Shown: positions 9,670-18,828, counted from the first letter of the stretch. The stretch is DNA of 64,000 nt from Aquilonibacter sp963820185 (GCA_963820185.1 CAWFYV010000004.1:310001-374000), one strand, 5' to 3'. Numbers and translations are program-made. The notes: generated by a model not told the origin, from the letters alone.

Positions 9670-11205
9670 CTATTCGACGGCGACGTGTCCGTCGAGCCGC
9701 GGCTTGTTAAGTAGTAAGACGAGCGGGGCGAGTGCGATCGTGATGATCGCGGTCCAACGCGAAGTATCCGCGTAGGACAGCACCGCGGCTTGGCCTTCGA
9801 CCAATGCCTGGAGATTGTTCAATGCTGGCACGGAATGTTGGCCGCCGTTTTGCTGCAAGTAGATCGCAGTCGGCGCGCTGTGTAAGTTGATGCTGGCCGC
9901 GAGATCGGTTTGATGCGCGGTCGTCCCGCGAACCAGAATCGTGACCAGAATTGCGGTTGCGATGCTTCCGCCGACTTGGCGCGAGAGATTGAAGAAGGCC
10001 GATGTCGAGGCCACTTCCTTGTCGGGAACCCCGCCGATGACCGCGATGGAGAGCGGCACAAAGATTTGTGAGAGACCGATACCGCTCACGATCAGGCAGA
10101 CGATGAACGTGCCAAACTGCGACTGCGGCGTGGTGACCCCCGCGAGGATCCAGTTTGAAACGCCGAGCAAAATGAACCCGAGCGCCACGTTGATGCGCAC
10201 GTCGATAATGCCCCGGCCGGCGAGGACCGCGGTAATCGGTGTAAAGGCCATCACGGCGAGCGCGCGCACGAGGATTGTGAGGCCCGAGAGCGTGGCCGTG
10301 AAACCGAGCGAGTTCTGCAGATACTGCGGCAGCACGAGAATCGAACCGTACAGGCTGACGCCCAAAACCGCGCCGAGAATGCTGCCCGCCGCGACCTGCC
10401 GCAACTTGAGTACGTGCAGGTCGACGACCGGTATCCCCGAGCGCAGCGTCCACCACACGAAGCTGCCGATGCCGAACACCGCAACCGCAGTGAACAGCCG
10501 TATATTGGGATCGTCGAACCAATCGTACTGCTGCCCCTGATCGAGCACGTACTGCATGGCGCCGAGACCGATTGCCAGCAGCGCGAGACCGATCCAATCG
10601 AGCTTGAGGGCCCGCGGTTTGATCGGATTGCGCAGGTAGTTCCAAATCAGCGTCGCCGCGGCGATGCCGACGGGCAGATTGATGAAGAACGCCCAACGCC
10701 ACGTGAGGTTGTCGGTGATCCAACCGCCGAGTACTGGCCCAAGCGCCGGTCCGACGATCACGCCCATCGCGAAAATCCCCTGCGCTAGCCCTTGCTCCTT
10801 GAGCGTGTAGGTGTCGCGCAAGATTGCTTGCGAGGTCGAGATCAAACCGCCTCCGCCCAAACCCTGGATGATGCGCCAGAAGACGAGCGATCCGAAGGAT
10901 GGCGCGAGGCCGCACATCAGCGACGCGACCGTGAAGATGATGATCGACGCGAAGAAGTACTGGCGCCGGCCGAAGCGTGCGGCGAGCCAGGGTGTGATCG
11001 GGATCACCACGACGTTCGCGATGATGTATCCGGTCACGATCCACGCGCCCTGATCGATCGGCACACCGAAGTTCCCTTGAATGTTCGGCAGTGCCACGTT
11101 GACGATCGTCGTGTCGATGATCTCGAGCAGGGTCGCAGCAATGACCGCGACGCTCACGATGGCCCTACGTAGGCCGTGTTCGACTACGTTTCTCGGTTCC
11201 ATCAC
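9670..11205 (-). CDS. DHA2-family (EmrB/QacA) MFS drug exporter
   Basis: A 511-residue inner-membrane proton antiporter with about 14 predicted membrane helices. The first helix carries the DHA2 motif IIDTTIVNVALPNIQG, and GRRQYFF is the motif A loop. A GTG at 11205 and an ATG at 11202 are both possible; GTG is better placed relative to GGAG. It is preceded by the EmrA-like adaptor after a 15-base gap and followed by TolC, so the three form one pump. A second DHA2 exporter lies at 45352-46893 without adaptor genes. Confidence 0.92.
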   Translation of the reverse strand: MMEPRNVVEHGLRRAIVSVAVIAATLLEIIDTTIVNVALPNIQGNFGVPIDQGAWIVTGYIIANVVVIPITPWLAARFGRRQYFFASIIIFTVASLMCGLAPSFGSLVFWRIIQGLGGGGLISTSQAILRDTYTLKEQGLAQGIFAMGVIVGPALGPVLGGWITDNLTWRWAFFINLPVGIAAATLIWNYLRNPIKPRALKLDWIGLALLAIGLGAMQYVLDQGQQYDWFDDPNIRLFTAVAVFGIGSFVWWTLRSGIPVVDLHVLKLRQVAAGSILGAVLGVSLYGSILVLPQYLQNSLGFTATLSGLTILVRALAVMAFTPITAVLAGRGIIDVRINVALGFILLGVSNWILAGVTTPQSQFGTFIVCLIVSGIGLSQIFVPLSIAVIGGVPDKEVASTSAFFNLSRQVGGSIATAILVTILVRGTTAHQTDLAASINLHSAPTAIYLQQNGGQHSVPALNNLQALVEGQAAVLSYADTSRWTAIITIALAPLVLLLNKPRLDGHVAVE

Positions 11206-11220
11206 GATGTTTTACTCCGC

Positions 11221-12483
11221 CTAGCGGACTTGCACGTAGGTTTCGACGCTCATACCCGGGCGCAGCGGCTTGTCCGGCGGCATGTTATCGATTGAAATAC
11301 GGACGGGAATGCGCTGCGTCACCTTCACGAAGTTACCGGTTGCGTTCTGCGCCGGCACCAGCGCATAAGTATTTTGCGATGCTGGGTTGATCGAGGCCAC
11401 CTTACCCTGGAAGGTCGTGCCGGGATACGCGTCCACGTGAATGTCGACCGGCTGGCCAACTTTCATCGAGCCCATCTGCGTTTCTTTATAGTTGGCCGTG
11501 ATGTAAATCTGCCCCGGGCCATCGGGAATCAGCGTCAGGATCGTCGCGCCGGCAGACACGGTCTGACCAACCTCGGCGCTCTTCTCGCCGACGTAGCCGT
11601 CGATCGATGAATAGATCCGCGTATAGCCAAGATTTTTCTTGACGATCGCGAGTTGCGCGAGCGCTGCGGCGACCTGGCTCGGATCCGACGATTGCGAAAG
11701 CTTCCCTTGCGCCGTCGTGACGGTACCTTGCTCGGCTGCAACCGTGGCACTCGCAGCCGCGACCTTTTGCTGCGCAGCTTCGACGTTTGCCTGCGCGATA
11801 TTGACTTGATCTCGCGCATTATGTAGTTGCGCAGCGGCCGCTGCAAGCGTCGCGCGCTGCGCGTCGAGTTGCTGGCTCGGCACGTCGCCGGTTTTCACGA
11901 GCGATGCAGTACGCTGATAGTCCGCGTTTGCGCGGTCGTAGGCGGCCTGCGCGGCTGGGACCTGCGCCTGCGCCGAACGCAGTTGCGCGACGGCTTGATC
12001 GACGCCGGCCTGCGCGACCGGAACCTGAGCCGCGGCGCTCGTCGTATCGGCTACCGCCTGCGCGACACCGCCCTGACTTTCCACCGTGCTGGTGCGCTGG
12101 TTCGCCTGCGCCAGTGCATACTGCGCCTGTGCGTTACGAACCTGATCTTGCTCGACGGCATTGTCGAGCACGATCAGCAGCTGCCCCTTCTTCACTTCAT
12201 CATTTGTGTTGACGAGAATCTGATCGATGCGTTCGTTGATCTTGCTCGTAACGGCCACAGGATCCGCATCGACCCGTGCATCATCGGTTCCCTCATGGAC
12301 GCGCGCGTACATAAACCACTTCACGCCGTACACAAGCAGAATAATGGCAACGATCGCACCGATCGCAATAAAGATCACGCGCTTGCGCGGTCCGGTTCGT
12401 TCTTCGATTGCGGGGACGGTGTCGGTCGACCCATTGGGGCGGGGTTGGCCGGCAACGCCTTGTGCTGCTTCGCGCGTATCCAT
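11221..12483 (-). CDS. HlyD/EmrA-family periplasmic adaptor
   Basis: A 420-residue membrane-fusion protein linking the MFS pump to TolC. A single N-terminal membrane helix (about residues 34-54, VIFIAIGAIVAIILLVYGV) is followed by a lipoyl half-motif (DPVAVTSKINERID), a long alanine/glutamine-rich coiled-coil hairpin (about residues 110-260) and a beta-barrel ending in MSVETYVQVR. It lies directly after the TetR stop codon with no gap, which suggests coupled expression. Role assignment from architecture and neighbours is strong; the drug is not predictable. Confidence 0.92.
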   Translation of the reverse strand: MDTREAAQGVAGQPRPNGSTDTVPAIEERTGPRKRVIFIAIGAIVAIILLVYGVKWFMYARVHEGTDDARVDADPVAVTSKINERIDQILVNTNDEVKKGQLLIVLDNAVEQDQVRNAQAQYALAQANQRTSTVESQGGVAQAVADTTSAAAQVPVAQAGVDQAVAQLRSAQAQVPAAQAAYDRANADYQRTASLVKTGDVPSQQLDAQRATLAAAAAQLHNARDQVNIAQANVEAAQQKVAAASATVAAEQGTVTTAQGKLSQSSDPSQVAAALAQLAIVKKNLGYTRIYSSIDGYVGEKSAEVGQTVSAGATILTLIPDGPGQIYITANYKETQMGSMKVGQPVDIHVDAYPGTTFQGKVASINPASQNTYALVPAQNATGNFVKVTQRIPVRISIDNMPPDKPLRPGMSVETYVQVR

Positions 12484-13098
12484 TTACTTGCTCCTTACGC
12501 CGTTGAGAAAAAGGTCGATCATCGTTGAAAGTGCGTACTCGGTGTCCGAGAAGATCCGGCTGTCCGGAAACTTTTTGCCCGTCATAACCCGGGCAAAGAT
12601 CATACCCATAAAGAACTCGGCCAGTTCTGTCGGGTTGCCGCGCAAGGTCCCTTCGGCGATCTTCGCGCTCATAAATTCGCTCACCGCGGCCCGCACGGCA
12701 GTCTGTGGCCGCCAGGTCTCGCGCGCGAAAATGCTCTCTTCGTAGTCGGCCTCCACTAGCGACCAGCGGATCATATCGCTCATCGACGAGAGATGCTCGT
12801 TCATCGATTTGGCAATCGCGAGCAGTTGCGCTTCGATCGGCCCTTCCAGCGTACCGATCATCTCGCGTAACTGCCCGTCGGGACACGAGCGCTTGGCGAC
12901 GGCGATAATCAACGCATCCTTGTTGCCGAAGTGGCGGAAGAGCGTTGCTTCGTTCACGCCGGCAACTTCGGCGATCTCTCGCGTGGTTGCGCCCTTCTTG
13001 CCCTTGCGCTTGATGACATCACGGGCCGCGAGGACGATGCGGTCGCGTGTCTCCTCAGGTGTGACTTTGGTGTCGGCTTGCTTTTGTGCTTCAATCAT
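12484..13098 (-). CDS. TetR-family transcriptional regulator of the efflux operon
   Basis: A 204-residue TetR-type regulator with an N-terminal helix-turn-helix (residues about 15-62, including TTREIAEVAGVNEATLFRHFGNKD) and a C-terminal ligand domain. Its ATG overlaps the stop of the LolA-like gene by four bases and its stop abuts emrA, so it is embedded in the operon it probably represses. The pair of palindromes GTGCAAG-N6-CTTGCAC upstream of the first gene (14101-14120 and 14148-14167) is the natural candidate operator. This is inference; the ligand is unknown. Confidence 0.9.
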   Translation of the reverse strand: MIEAQKQADTKVTPEETRDRIVLAARDVIKRKGKKGATTREIAEVAGVNEATLFRHFGNKDALIIAVAKRSCPDGQLREMIGTLEGPIEAQLLAIAKSMNEHLSSMSDMIRWSLVEADYEESIFARETWRPQTAVRAAVSEFMSAKIAEGTLRGNPTELAEFFMGMIFARVMTGKKFPDSRIFSDTEYALSTMIDLFLNGVRSK

Positions 13099-13787
13099 TT
13101 TGTTTGGCTGAATACCGTGTCGCTTACGGCGACGTTCGTTTGATAGGGTTCGTATTGGGAGTCGCCGGTCGCGTGAACGCGACGGCGAATGTCGACGTGC
13201 TGTGATGCGACGACGCTGAAGCCGTTTTCTTCGCGATAGGACTGCTTCATGACGATGACGTCACCGTTGGTGTAGTGCCAATCCATCTCGACGAGTTCGT
13301 AGTTGGCAGGGTCGACGTAGACGGTCGTGTCCTTGAGCTGATCGCTATAAATCTTCTTGGTGAGCACGAGCACGAGCACCGGCTTACCGTTGAGCGCGTG
13401 CGTGCCCGTAAACGCGATGTTCGAGTCCTTTTGCCAACTCGTCGGATCGCCCACGTCGTCGAAGAGCCTTTGGAAGCCTTTGCCGTAGCTTGGCACGCGG
13501 TCAAACACAAGCGCGAAGTTGTCCGGCCGCTTGTAATACGCCGTGCCTTCCAGTTTCGGCGAGTAAAACGGAATCGACGTATGCATGTTCACGTGGACGC
13601 GTACCGTGTACGATTCGAGTCCCGCGTTGCGTGCGAGCATGCGCGTCATCACCTCTTGCGCACCGGTCGGCGCCGGCAACCCGGTCGCATTGAAGGTCGG
13701 CGGCGACGGGACCACGCTCTGTGCGGCGGCAGCGCCGATCCACACGAGCGCGACGATCGCAGCGACCGCGAAACGGCGCAGTGTCAT
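13095..13787 (-). CDS. Secreted LolA-like outer-membrane lipoprotein-sorting-type protein
   Basis: A 230-residue protein with a Sec signal peptide (RRFAVAAIVALVWIGAAAAQ) and a body resembling the LolA/DUF-type open beta-barrel fold: repeated strands such as YTVRVHVNMHT, GTAYYKRPDNFALVFDR and TVYVDPANYELVEMDWHY. LolA-like proteins bind lipid or lipoprotein acyl chains in the periplasm. Its ATG overlaps the STAS gene stop and its stop overlaps the TetR start, so it is in the efflux operon. Family membership is by fold-like pattern and not certain; it may present a lipophilic substrate to the pump. Confidence 0.65.
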   Translation of the reverse strand: MTLRRFAVAAIVALVWIGAAAAQSVVPSPPTFNATGLPAPTGAQEVMTRMLARNAGLESYTVRVHVNMHTSIPFYSPKLEGTAYYKRPDNFALVFDRVPSYGKGFQRLFDDVGDPTSWQKDSNIAFTGTHALNGKPVLVLVLTKKIYSDQLKDTTVYVDPANYELVEMDWHYTNGDVIVMKQSYREENGFSVVASQHVDIRRRVHATGDSQYEPYQTNVAVSDTVFSQTK

Positions 13788-14077
13788 GCTGCAATTCCTT
13801 TCACCATTGGAAAGAGCCGGTCGAGGGCCATAACCGAGAGGGAACGCAGCAACTCCGGGCGCGTGACCTTCAATGCGACTTCGCCGCCGACTTCGCGCGA
13901 GCGGCGCAGGATGGTGATCAGCCCGCGGACGCTGTCGGTATCGAGGCGGTTGAGCACATCGAGGTCGAGGACGACCCGGGGCGCGCCCTCTTCGAAGGCG
14001 GCCAAGGTGTCACGCGTGATGCGCTCCAGCGCATCGGGGCGATAGTCAAAAGTCGGCGGTGTGTGCGGGGTAAGCAT
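13784..14077 (-). CDS. STAS-domain protein with Asp at the usual phosphoserine site
   Basis: A 97-residue stand-alone STAS domain like anti-sigma-factor antagonists (SpoIIAA/RsbV) or MlaB. The core helix-loop VVLDLDVLNRLDTDSVRGLI and the C-terminal LSVMALDRLFPM match the family. By eye-alignment of LDTDSVRG with the family motif xDSSGLxx, the phosphorylated serine corresponds to D48, which would mimic a constitutively phosphorylated form. It is the first gene after the double operator and overlaps the LolA-like gene by four bases. No kinase or phosphatase gene is nearby, so a lipid-transport or scaffold role is possible. Confidence 0.7.
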   Translation of the reverse strand: MLTPHTPPTFDYRPDALERITRDTLAAFEEGAPRVVLDLDVLNRLDTDSVRGLITILRRSREVGGEVALKVTRPELLRSLSVMALDRLFPMVKGIAA

Positions 14078-14098
14078 GGTGCGAGCGCTTCAAATCCT

Positions 14099-14169
14099 TA
14101 GTGCAAGTGGGTACTTGCACGCAAATGGTACCATACCGATTTTGCGCGTGCAAGTACCCACTTGCACTA
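14099..14169 (-). promoter_or_regulatory. Double palindromic operator around a putative promoter of the efflux operon
   Basis: Two 24-base arms (14099-14122 and 14146-14169) are perfect reverse complements. Each contains a dyad GTGCAAG-N6-CTTGCAC of the size bound by TetR dimers. On the minus strand TTGCAC (14153-14148), 17 bases, then TACCAT (14130-14125) can act as -35/-10, so one operator overlaps the -35 and the other the start point. The next gene in that direction is the STAS gene, starting 22 bases further. The TetR at 12484-13098 is the likely ligand-responsive repressor. Confidence 0.7.
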
Positions 14170-14192
14170 TATTTAACCCGCGAGGGCTATTT

Positions 14193-14618
14193 TTACGTCG
14201 CGGCTGGGGTGGGCGCGGCGCCCTCCATGCTCCCCCCGCCGTGACGGCGATGGCCCGAGGCTTTATGGTATCCGGCGGCCGCCGCGTCCTTGGGACACAT
14301 ATAGGTCCCGGTCTTTGTCCTGCCGTAGAACGGCGCCGACGGCTCAAAGTAGGTGTGCGAGTGCGGGTTCGTCCAGACCGGCTGCACGGCGCCGCAGTTC
14401 AGGGTCGCGGGGATTGGGGCTTGCGGCCGGGACTCGATCGCCTGCATATTGCCGCCCTGCATCGCCCCCGGCGACGCGGCGTTCATCGCACCGGAGGTCA
14501 TCATCGGGCCCGCGCTCGCCGACGCTTCGCTGCTGGCGCTCGAGCTTTGATTGCCGCCGCTGCACGCAGCCAACATCGCCATGAGGAGCGCGCAGGCAAG
14601 ACTCTTACGGAATAACAC
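14193..14618 (-). CDS. Small lipoprotein, unknown function
   Basis: About 141 residues with a type II signal peptide and lipobox LAAC followed by SGGNQSSSASS, a Ser/Gly/Met-rich linker typical of surface lipoproteins. The C-terminal part has CGAVQPVWTNPHSHTYFEP, GTYMCPKDAAAAGYHK and GHRRHGGG, giving two further cysteines and several histidines. The GTG at 14618 was chosen because AAAGGAG lies ten bases upstream; a TTG at 14627 is too close to that site. It overlaps the end of hutF by 14 bases, so it is probably co-transcribed with the hut genes. Function unknown. Confidence 0.7.
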   Translation of the reverse strand: MLFRKSLACALLMAMLAACSGGNQSSSASSEASASAGPMMTSGAMNAASPGAMQGGNMQAIESRPQAPIPATLNCGAVQPVWTNPHSHTYFEPSAPFYGRTKTGTYMCPKDAAAAGYHKASGHRRHGGGSMEGAAPTPAAT

Positions 14619-15906
14619 GGTTCGCAATCTCCTTTAGTTTCGTGCGCGCGTTCTGCGCTGTAGTTGAGGGTTCACCGGTGTACACGCGAGCTCCGTTGAC
14701 GAACGCCGCCTGCACCCAACCATCTTCGCCACGATACACGACGGCTTGCACTTCGGGCGTCCACGGATCGATGCGCGATGCATCGAGCACGAGATAATCG
14801 GCTACGTTTCCCGGCGTCAGATCGCCGGCTGCAAGCCCAAGGGCGCGAGCGCCCTGCGCCGTGCCCAGATCGAAAGCAAGACGTGCGCCAAACGCACTGC
14901 CGTCTTGTCGCGCGATCTTCTGCAACAGGGTGGCGGCGCGCATCTCGTCGATCAGCGAAGGTTTTACGTCGGCGTCTGTACCCAAGCCCATCGTAACGCC
15001 GAGCGCTTGCAGCTCGCTTGCATCGCAGATGCCGTCGCCTAAATATTGGTTGGTCATCGGGTTGTGGATGATGCGCGCACCGCGTTGGGCAAGCAGACGC
15101 TTCTCTTCTTCTGTGATGTGAATCGCATGAATTGCGATGGTCCGTTGATCGAGCGCACCCAGTTCATCGAGCAGCGCGATCGGCGTCGCGCCGAAACGCT
15201 CGAATGTCTCCTTTCCTTCATACGACGCTTCCGCCACGTGGACGTGCATCTTGCAGTCGTATGAGCGCGCGAAATCCGCGGCGGCGCGAATCATCGGCTG
15301 CGACGCTGCATGAAGCGAATGCGGCGCAACGCAGACGTTGGCCCATGGATAGCGCTCCATCAGCTCGAGTGTGCGCGATTGTGCGACCTCGATGTTCTCA
15401 CGGAATTGCGGTGGCGCGTACTCGGCGTCCATCCACGTTCGCGCAAACACGAGGCGAATGCCGCTCTCGTCCGCCGCGGCTATCGCCGCCTCGGCATGCG
15501 CGTTACCGTCGCCATTGAGATAGAAAAATTCGGCGACGCTGGTAATACCGGCCGCGAGCATCTCGGCAAAGGCGGCGGTAAAAATCCAGTAGATGTCGTC
15601 GGGGGTTAGCCGCGGCACGACCTTATACAGTCCATCGCTGCGCCAGCGTGCAAACGGCCAATCATCCGCCCAGCCGCGAAGAAGAATCTGATAGGCATGG
15701 CTGTGGCCATTGATGAAGCCGGGCACGATCAACCGATCGTCGGGGAAGGAGCGCGTCAGTAGGTCTGCGGCGTGCTCGCGCACGATCGAATAATCGCCGG
15801 CGTACGTAATCGTGCCGTCGCGCACGACGAAGGCGTAGTCGCGACGCGTCTCACCTCCAACGAGCGCTCGCGCACAACGCACGACCTCTGATGCCGCCGT
15901 CTTCAT
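14605..15906 (-). CDS. hutF: Formimidoylglutamate deiminase
   Basis: A 433-residue amidohydrolase-superfamily enzyme that converts N-formimidoyl-L-glutamate to N-formyl-L-glutamate and ammonia. Metal-binding motifs are visible: INGHSHAYQILLRG (HxH), MHVHVAEA, AIHAIHITEEE and LGTDADVK. The ATG at 15906 overlaps the hutI stop (ATGA); the frame is open further upstream, but that part lies inside hutI. Presence of HutF implies the five-step histidine pathway variant with HutG deformylase, which is not in the window. Its last 14 bases overlap the lipoprotein gene. Confidence 0.93.
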   Translation of the reverse strand: MKTAASEVVRCARALVGGETRRDYAFVVRDGTITYAGDYSIVREHAADLLTRSFPDDRLIVPGFINGHSHAYQILLRGWADDWPFARWRSDGLYKVVPRLTPDDIYWIFTAAFAEMLAAGITSVAEFFYLNGDGNAHAEAAIAAADESGIRLVFARTWMDAEYAPPQFRENIEVAQSRTLELMERYPWANVCVAPHSLHAASQPMIRAAADFARSYDCKMHVHVAEASYEGKETFERFGATPIALLDELGALDQRTIAIHAIHITEEEKRLLAQRGARIIHNPMTNQYLGDGICDASELQALGVTMGLGTDADVKPSLIDEMRAATLLQKIARQDGSAFGARLAFDLGTAQGARALGLAAGDLTPGNVADYLVLDASRIDPWTPEVQAVVYRGEDGWVQAAFVNGARVYTGEPSTTAQNARTKLKEIANRVIP

Positions 15907-17120
15907 TCGACGAGTGCCCCGCGGTGCACAACGGCTTGGGCGAGGTTGCCACCAAACTGCCAGCCGAACTCGTCCGGAGCAGCAATTTGCAGGGCTACAA
16001 AGTCGGCGACCGCGCCAGGCTGCAGCACGCCGGCATCGGCGCGCAGCGACCGTCGCGCTGCGCGTGTTACACCATAAAGCGCTTCGGCTGCCGACAGACC
16101 GAAGAGCGCACGCCCGAAGTAGGCGACCGTCTGCAGATTGAAGCACGGCGACGTACCCGGATTGTAGTCACTCGCGAGCGCAACGTCAGCGCCGCGTTCG
16201 AGTAGCGCGCGCACCGGCGCCTTCTGTGCGATGCCCAGATACGCGATCGTCGCGGGGCATGCGACGGTAACCACTTTCGCAGCGGCGATCGCGCGGACGT
16301 CCTCGTCGCGAATGTAGTTGCAGTGATCGACCGCGTCGACGCCGGCGCGTACCGCCATCTCCGCAGCCGCGCCGAACCCCATTTCGTCGCAGTGACAGCG
16401 CAGGCGCATACCTGCGGCCGCGCACGCATCCAAATAGCGTCGCGTCTGTGCGGGCGAGAAGAATCCGGGCTCGCAAAAAGCATCGGCATACACCGCGCCG
16501 TGTGCAGCGGCAGTTGGAATCACTTGATCGATCAGATAGTCGATATACGCCGCTTCGCGCGTAAACTCAGGAGGAAGCGCATGCGCGCCCAGAAATGTCG
16601 CCACGAGCGCTGGGACGCTTCGATCGTCGCGGTGCTGCGCGATCAAATCCAGCAGCGCGTCCTCGCCCGGCTTGTGCAATGCATAGCCCGTCTTGGTTTC
16701 GAGTGTCGTCGTCCCGTGCTGGAGAATCGTGCAGAGCCGTGGGCCCACAATCTCATCGAAGAATCGCCGCGTATCGAGCAGCGCCTCGCGCGTGCGCTCG
16801 ACCGTATAAAGCATCCCAAGCGCCGGTCGCTCGCCGCGCAGCCGTGCGGCGAAGTCAGGTTCGCGGTCGCCGGCAAAGAGTGGATGCGCGTGAGCGTCGA
16901 TGAACCCCGGCACGATCACGCAGTCGCGCAGATCGAGCTCCTCGAGACTGCCGCGCAGTCCACGCTCGATTTCCTTGCACGAGCCGATCGCCGCGATGCG
17001 CTCGCCGTCGATGACGATCGCGGCGTCGTCGACGCGTCCCAAATCGGCAAAAGTGACGCCGTTTTGGACGGCGTCACCCGTACACGGAATGATCGTCTTG
17101 GCGCGTACGAGGGTTAGCAA
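15903..17120 (-). CDS. hutI: Imidazolonepropionase
   Basis: This 405-residue amidohydrolase opens 4-imidazolone-5-propionate to N-formimidoyl-L-glutamate. Family marks include VPGFIDAHAHPLFAGDRE (metal HxH), HGTTTLETKTGY, LRCHCDEMGF, DHCNYI and LASDYNPGTSPC. The start is a TTG placed directly after the hutU TAG; there is no good alternative ATG, so the start is less certain than the identity. It sits between hutU and hutF and overlaps hutF by four bases. Confidence 0.94.
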   Translation of the reverse strand: MLTLVRAKTIIPCTGDAVQNGVTFADLGRVDDAAIVIDGERIAAIGSCKEIERGLRGSLEELDLRDCVIVPGFIDAHAHPLFAGDREPDFAARLRGERPALGMLYTVERTREALLDTRRFFDEIVGPRLCTILQHGTTTLETKTGYALHKPGEDALLDLIAQHRDDRSVPALVATFLGAHALPPEFTREAAYIDYLIDQVIPTAAAHGAVYADAFCEPGFFSPAQTRRYLDACAAAGMRLRCHCDEMGFGAAAEMAVRAGVDAVDHCNYIRDEDVRAIAAAKVVTVACPATIAYLGIAQKAPVRALLERGADVALASDYNPGTSPCFNLQTVAYFGRALFGLSAAEALYGVTRAARRSLRADAGVLQPGAVADFVALQIAAPDEFGWQFGGNLAQAVVHRGALVE

Positions 17121-18782
17121 CTATAGACGCCAGTCGATGTGCGCCGCGTCGGCCGTCTCGATCGCGAGGTCGTACCCCGCATCGGCATGACGCACGACGC
17201 CCATGCCGCAGTCCGTGGTGAGGACGCATTGCAAACGCTCTTGCGCATCTTGCGAGCCGTCGGCGACGACAACCATGCCTGCGTGCAGACTGTAGCCGAT
17301 GCCGACACCGCCGCCGTGGTGAAAACTCACCCAGTGCGCACCGGCAGCGGTGTTGAGCAGGGCGTTGAGAATCGGCCAGTCCGCGATGGCATCGCTGCCG
17401 TCTTTCATGGCCTCGGTCTCGCGATACGGCGAGGCGACGCTGCCCGTGTCGAGGTGATCGCGTCCGATCACGATCGGTGCCTTGATCTCGCCGGCACGGA
17501 CGAGTTCGTTGAAGCGCACACCGGCTTTCGCGCGATCACCGTAGCCAAGCCAACAGATACGCGCGGGCAACCCTTGAAACGCGATACGCGCTCTTGCAAG
17601 CGTAATCCAACGTTGCAGACCAGCGTCGTTTGGGAAGAGCGCGAGCAACTCGCGATCGAGCCGATGGATGTCGGCCGGATCGCCGGAGAGTGCGACAAAC
17701 CGGAACGGCCCTGAGCCCTTACAGAAGAGCGGCCGAATGAACGCCGGTACAAAACCCGGGAAATCGAAAGCGCGCGCATACCCAGCGCGCTGCGCCTGCG
17801 CACGCAAATTGTTGCCGTAGTCGAAGACGACCGCGCCCGCATCCAGGAACTTTACCATCGCTTCGACATGTTTACCGCAGCTCTCGAGCGCGCGCCGCTC
17901 GTATTCATCCGGCGCGCTTGCACGCAGCGCGGCAGCTTCATCGAGCGAAAGCCCTTCAGGGACGTAGCCGTTGATCAAATCGTGCGCGGAAGTTTGATCG
18001 GTCACCGCGTCGGGACGAAAACCGGCACTGTAGAGCTCCCAAAATTCGGTTGCGGCATTGCCCTCGTAGCCGATCGACATCGCTTCGCCGGCCGCACGTG
18101 CGCGTTCAACTTCCCGCAGCGCGTCCTCGCGCGAATCGGCCACTTTGTCGAGGTAGCGCAGCTCGCGCCGTCGCTCCAAACGCGCGCGATCGACGTCGAC
18201 CAACAGCGCGATGCCCTCGTTCATCGTGATAGCGAGCGGTTGCGCGCCGCCCATACCGCCGACACCGGCACTCAAAGCGACCCGTCCTTTGAGCGTACCG
18301 CCGAAGTGCTGCCGGGCGAGCTCCGCAAATGTCTCGTAGGTGCCTTGCACGATGCCTTGCGTGCCGATGTAGATCCACGAACCCGCGGTCATCTGGCCGT
18401 ACATCGTGAGCCCTTGCGCCTCGAGCTCGCGAAAGATCTTCCAATCCGCCCACTTCGGCACAAGATTCGAATTCGCGATCAAGACGCGCGGCGCGCGCTC
18501 GTGCGTCTTCCACACCGCCACCGGCTTGCCGCTCTGCACGATCATCGTCTCGTCGTTCTTCAAACGCGTGAGCGTTCGAACGAGTGCATCGAACGCGGAC
18601 CACGAACGCGCCGCTTTCCCATTGCCACCGTAGACCACAAGATCGTTCGGCCGTTCGGCCACCTCAGGATCGAGGTTGTTGCAAAGCATGCGCAGTGCCG
18701 CTTCTTGCGGCCAGCCTTGTGCGGTCAGCTGTGTACCACGTGCAGCTCGAACCACACGAGGTCCCGAGATCGTCGATGCCAT
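17121..18782 (-). CDS. hutU: Urocanate hydratase
   Basis: A 553-residue urocanase that hydrates urocanate to imidazolonepropionate using tightly bound NAD+. Characteristic segments are MTAGSWIYIGTQGIVQGTY, LSAGVGGMGGAQPLAIT, GRDHLDTGSVASPYRETE and HHGGGVGIGYSLHAG; length is family-typical. It is the first gene of the hutUIF row. HutH is encoded 6.8 kb away, separated by genes on both strands. No strong Shine-Dalgarno sequence precedes its ATG at 18782. Confidence 0.96.
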   Translation of the reverse strand: MASTISGPRVVRAARGTQLTAQGWPQEAALRMLCNNLDPEVAERPNDLVVYGGNGKAARSWSAFDALVRTLTRLKNDETMIVQSGKPVAVWKTHERAPRVLIANSNLVPKWADWKIFRELEAQGLTMYGQMTAGSWIYIGTQGIVQGTYETFAELARQHFGGTLKGRVALSAGVGGMGGAQPLAITMNEGIALLVDVDRARLERRRELRYLDKVADSREDALREVERARAAGEAMSIGYEGNAATEFWELYSAGFRPDAVTDQTSAHDLINGYVPEGLSLDEAAALRASAPDEYERRALESCGKHVEAMVKFLDAGAVVFDYGNNLRAQAQRAGYARAFDFPGFVPAFIRPLFCKGSGPFRFVALSGDPADIHRLDRELLALFPNDAGLQRWITLARARIAFQGLPARICWLGYGDRAKAGVRFNELVRAGEIKAPIVIGRDHLDTGSVASPYRETEAMKDGSDAIADWPILNALLNTAAGAHWVSFHHGGGVGIGYSLHAGMVVVADGSQDAQERLQCVLTTDCGMGVVRHADAGYDLAIETADAAHIDWRL

Positions 18783-18828
18783 GGGCCGAGCTTCGCCCTC
18801 GGAGGTACTCAGCCTATTGACGCGCTGC

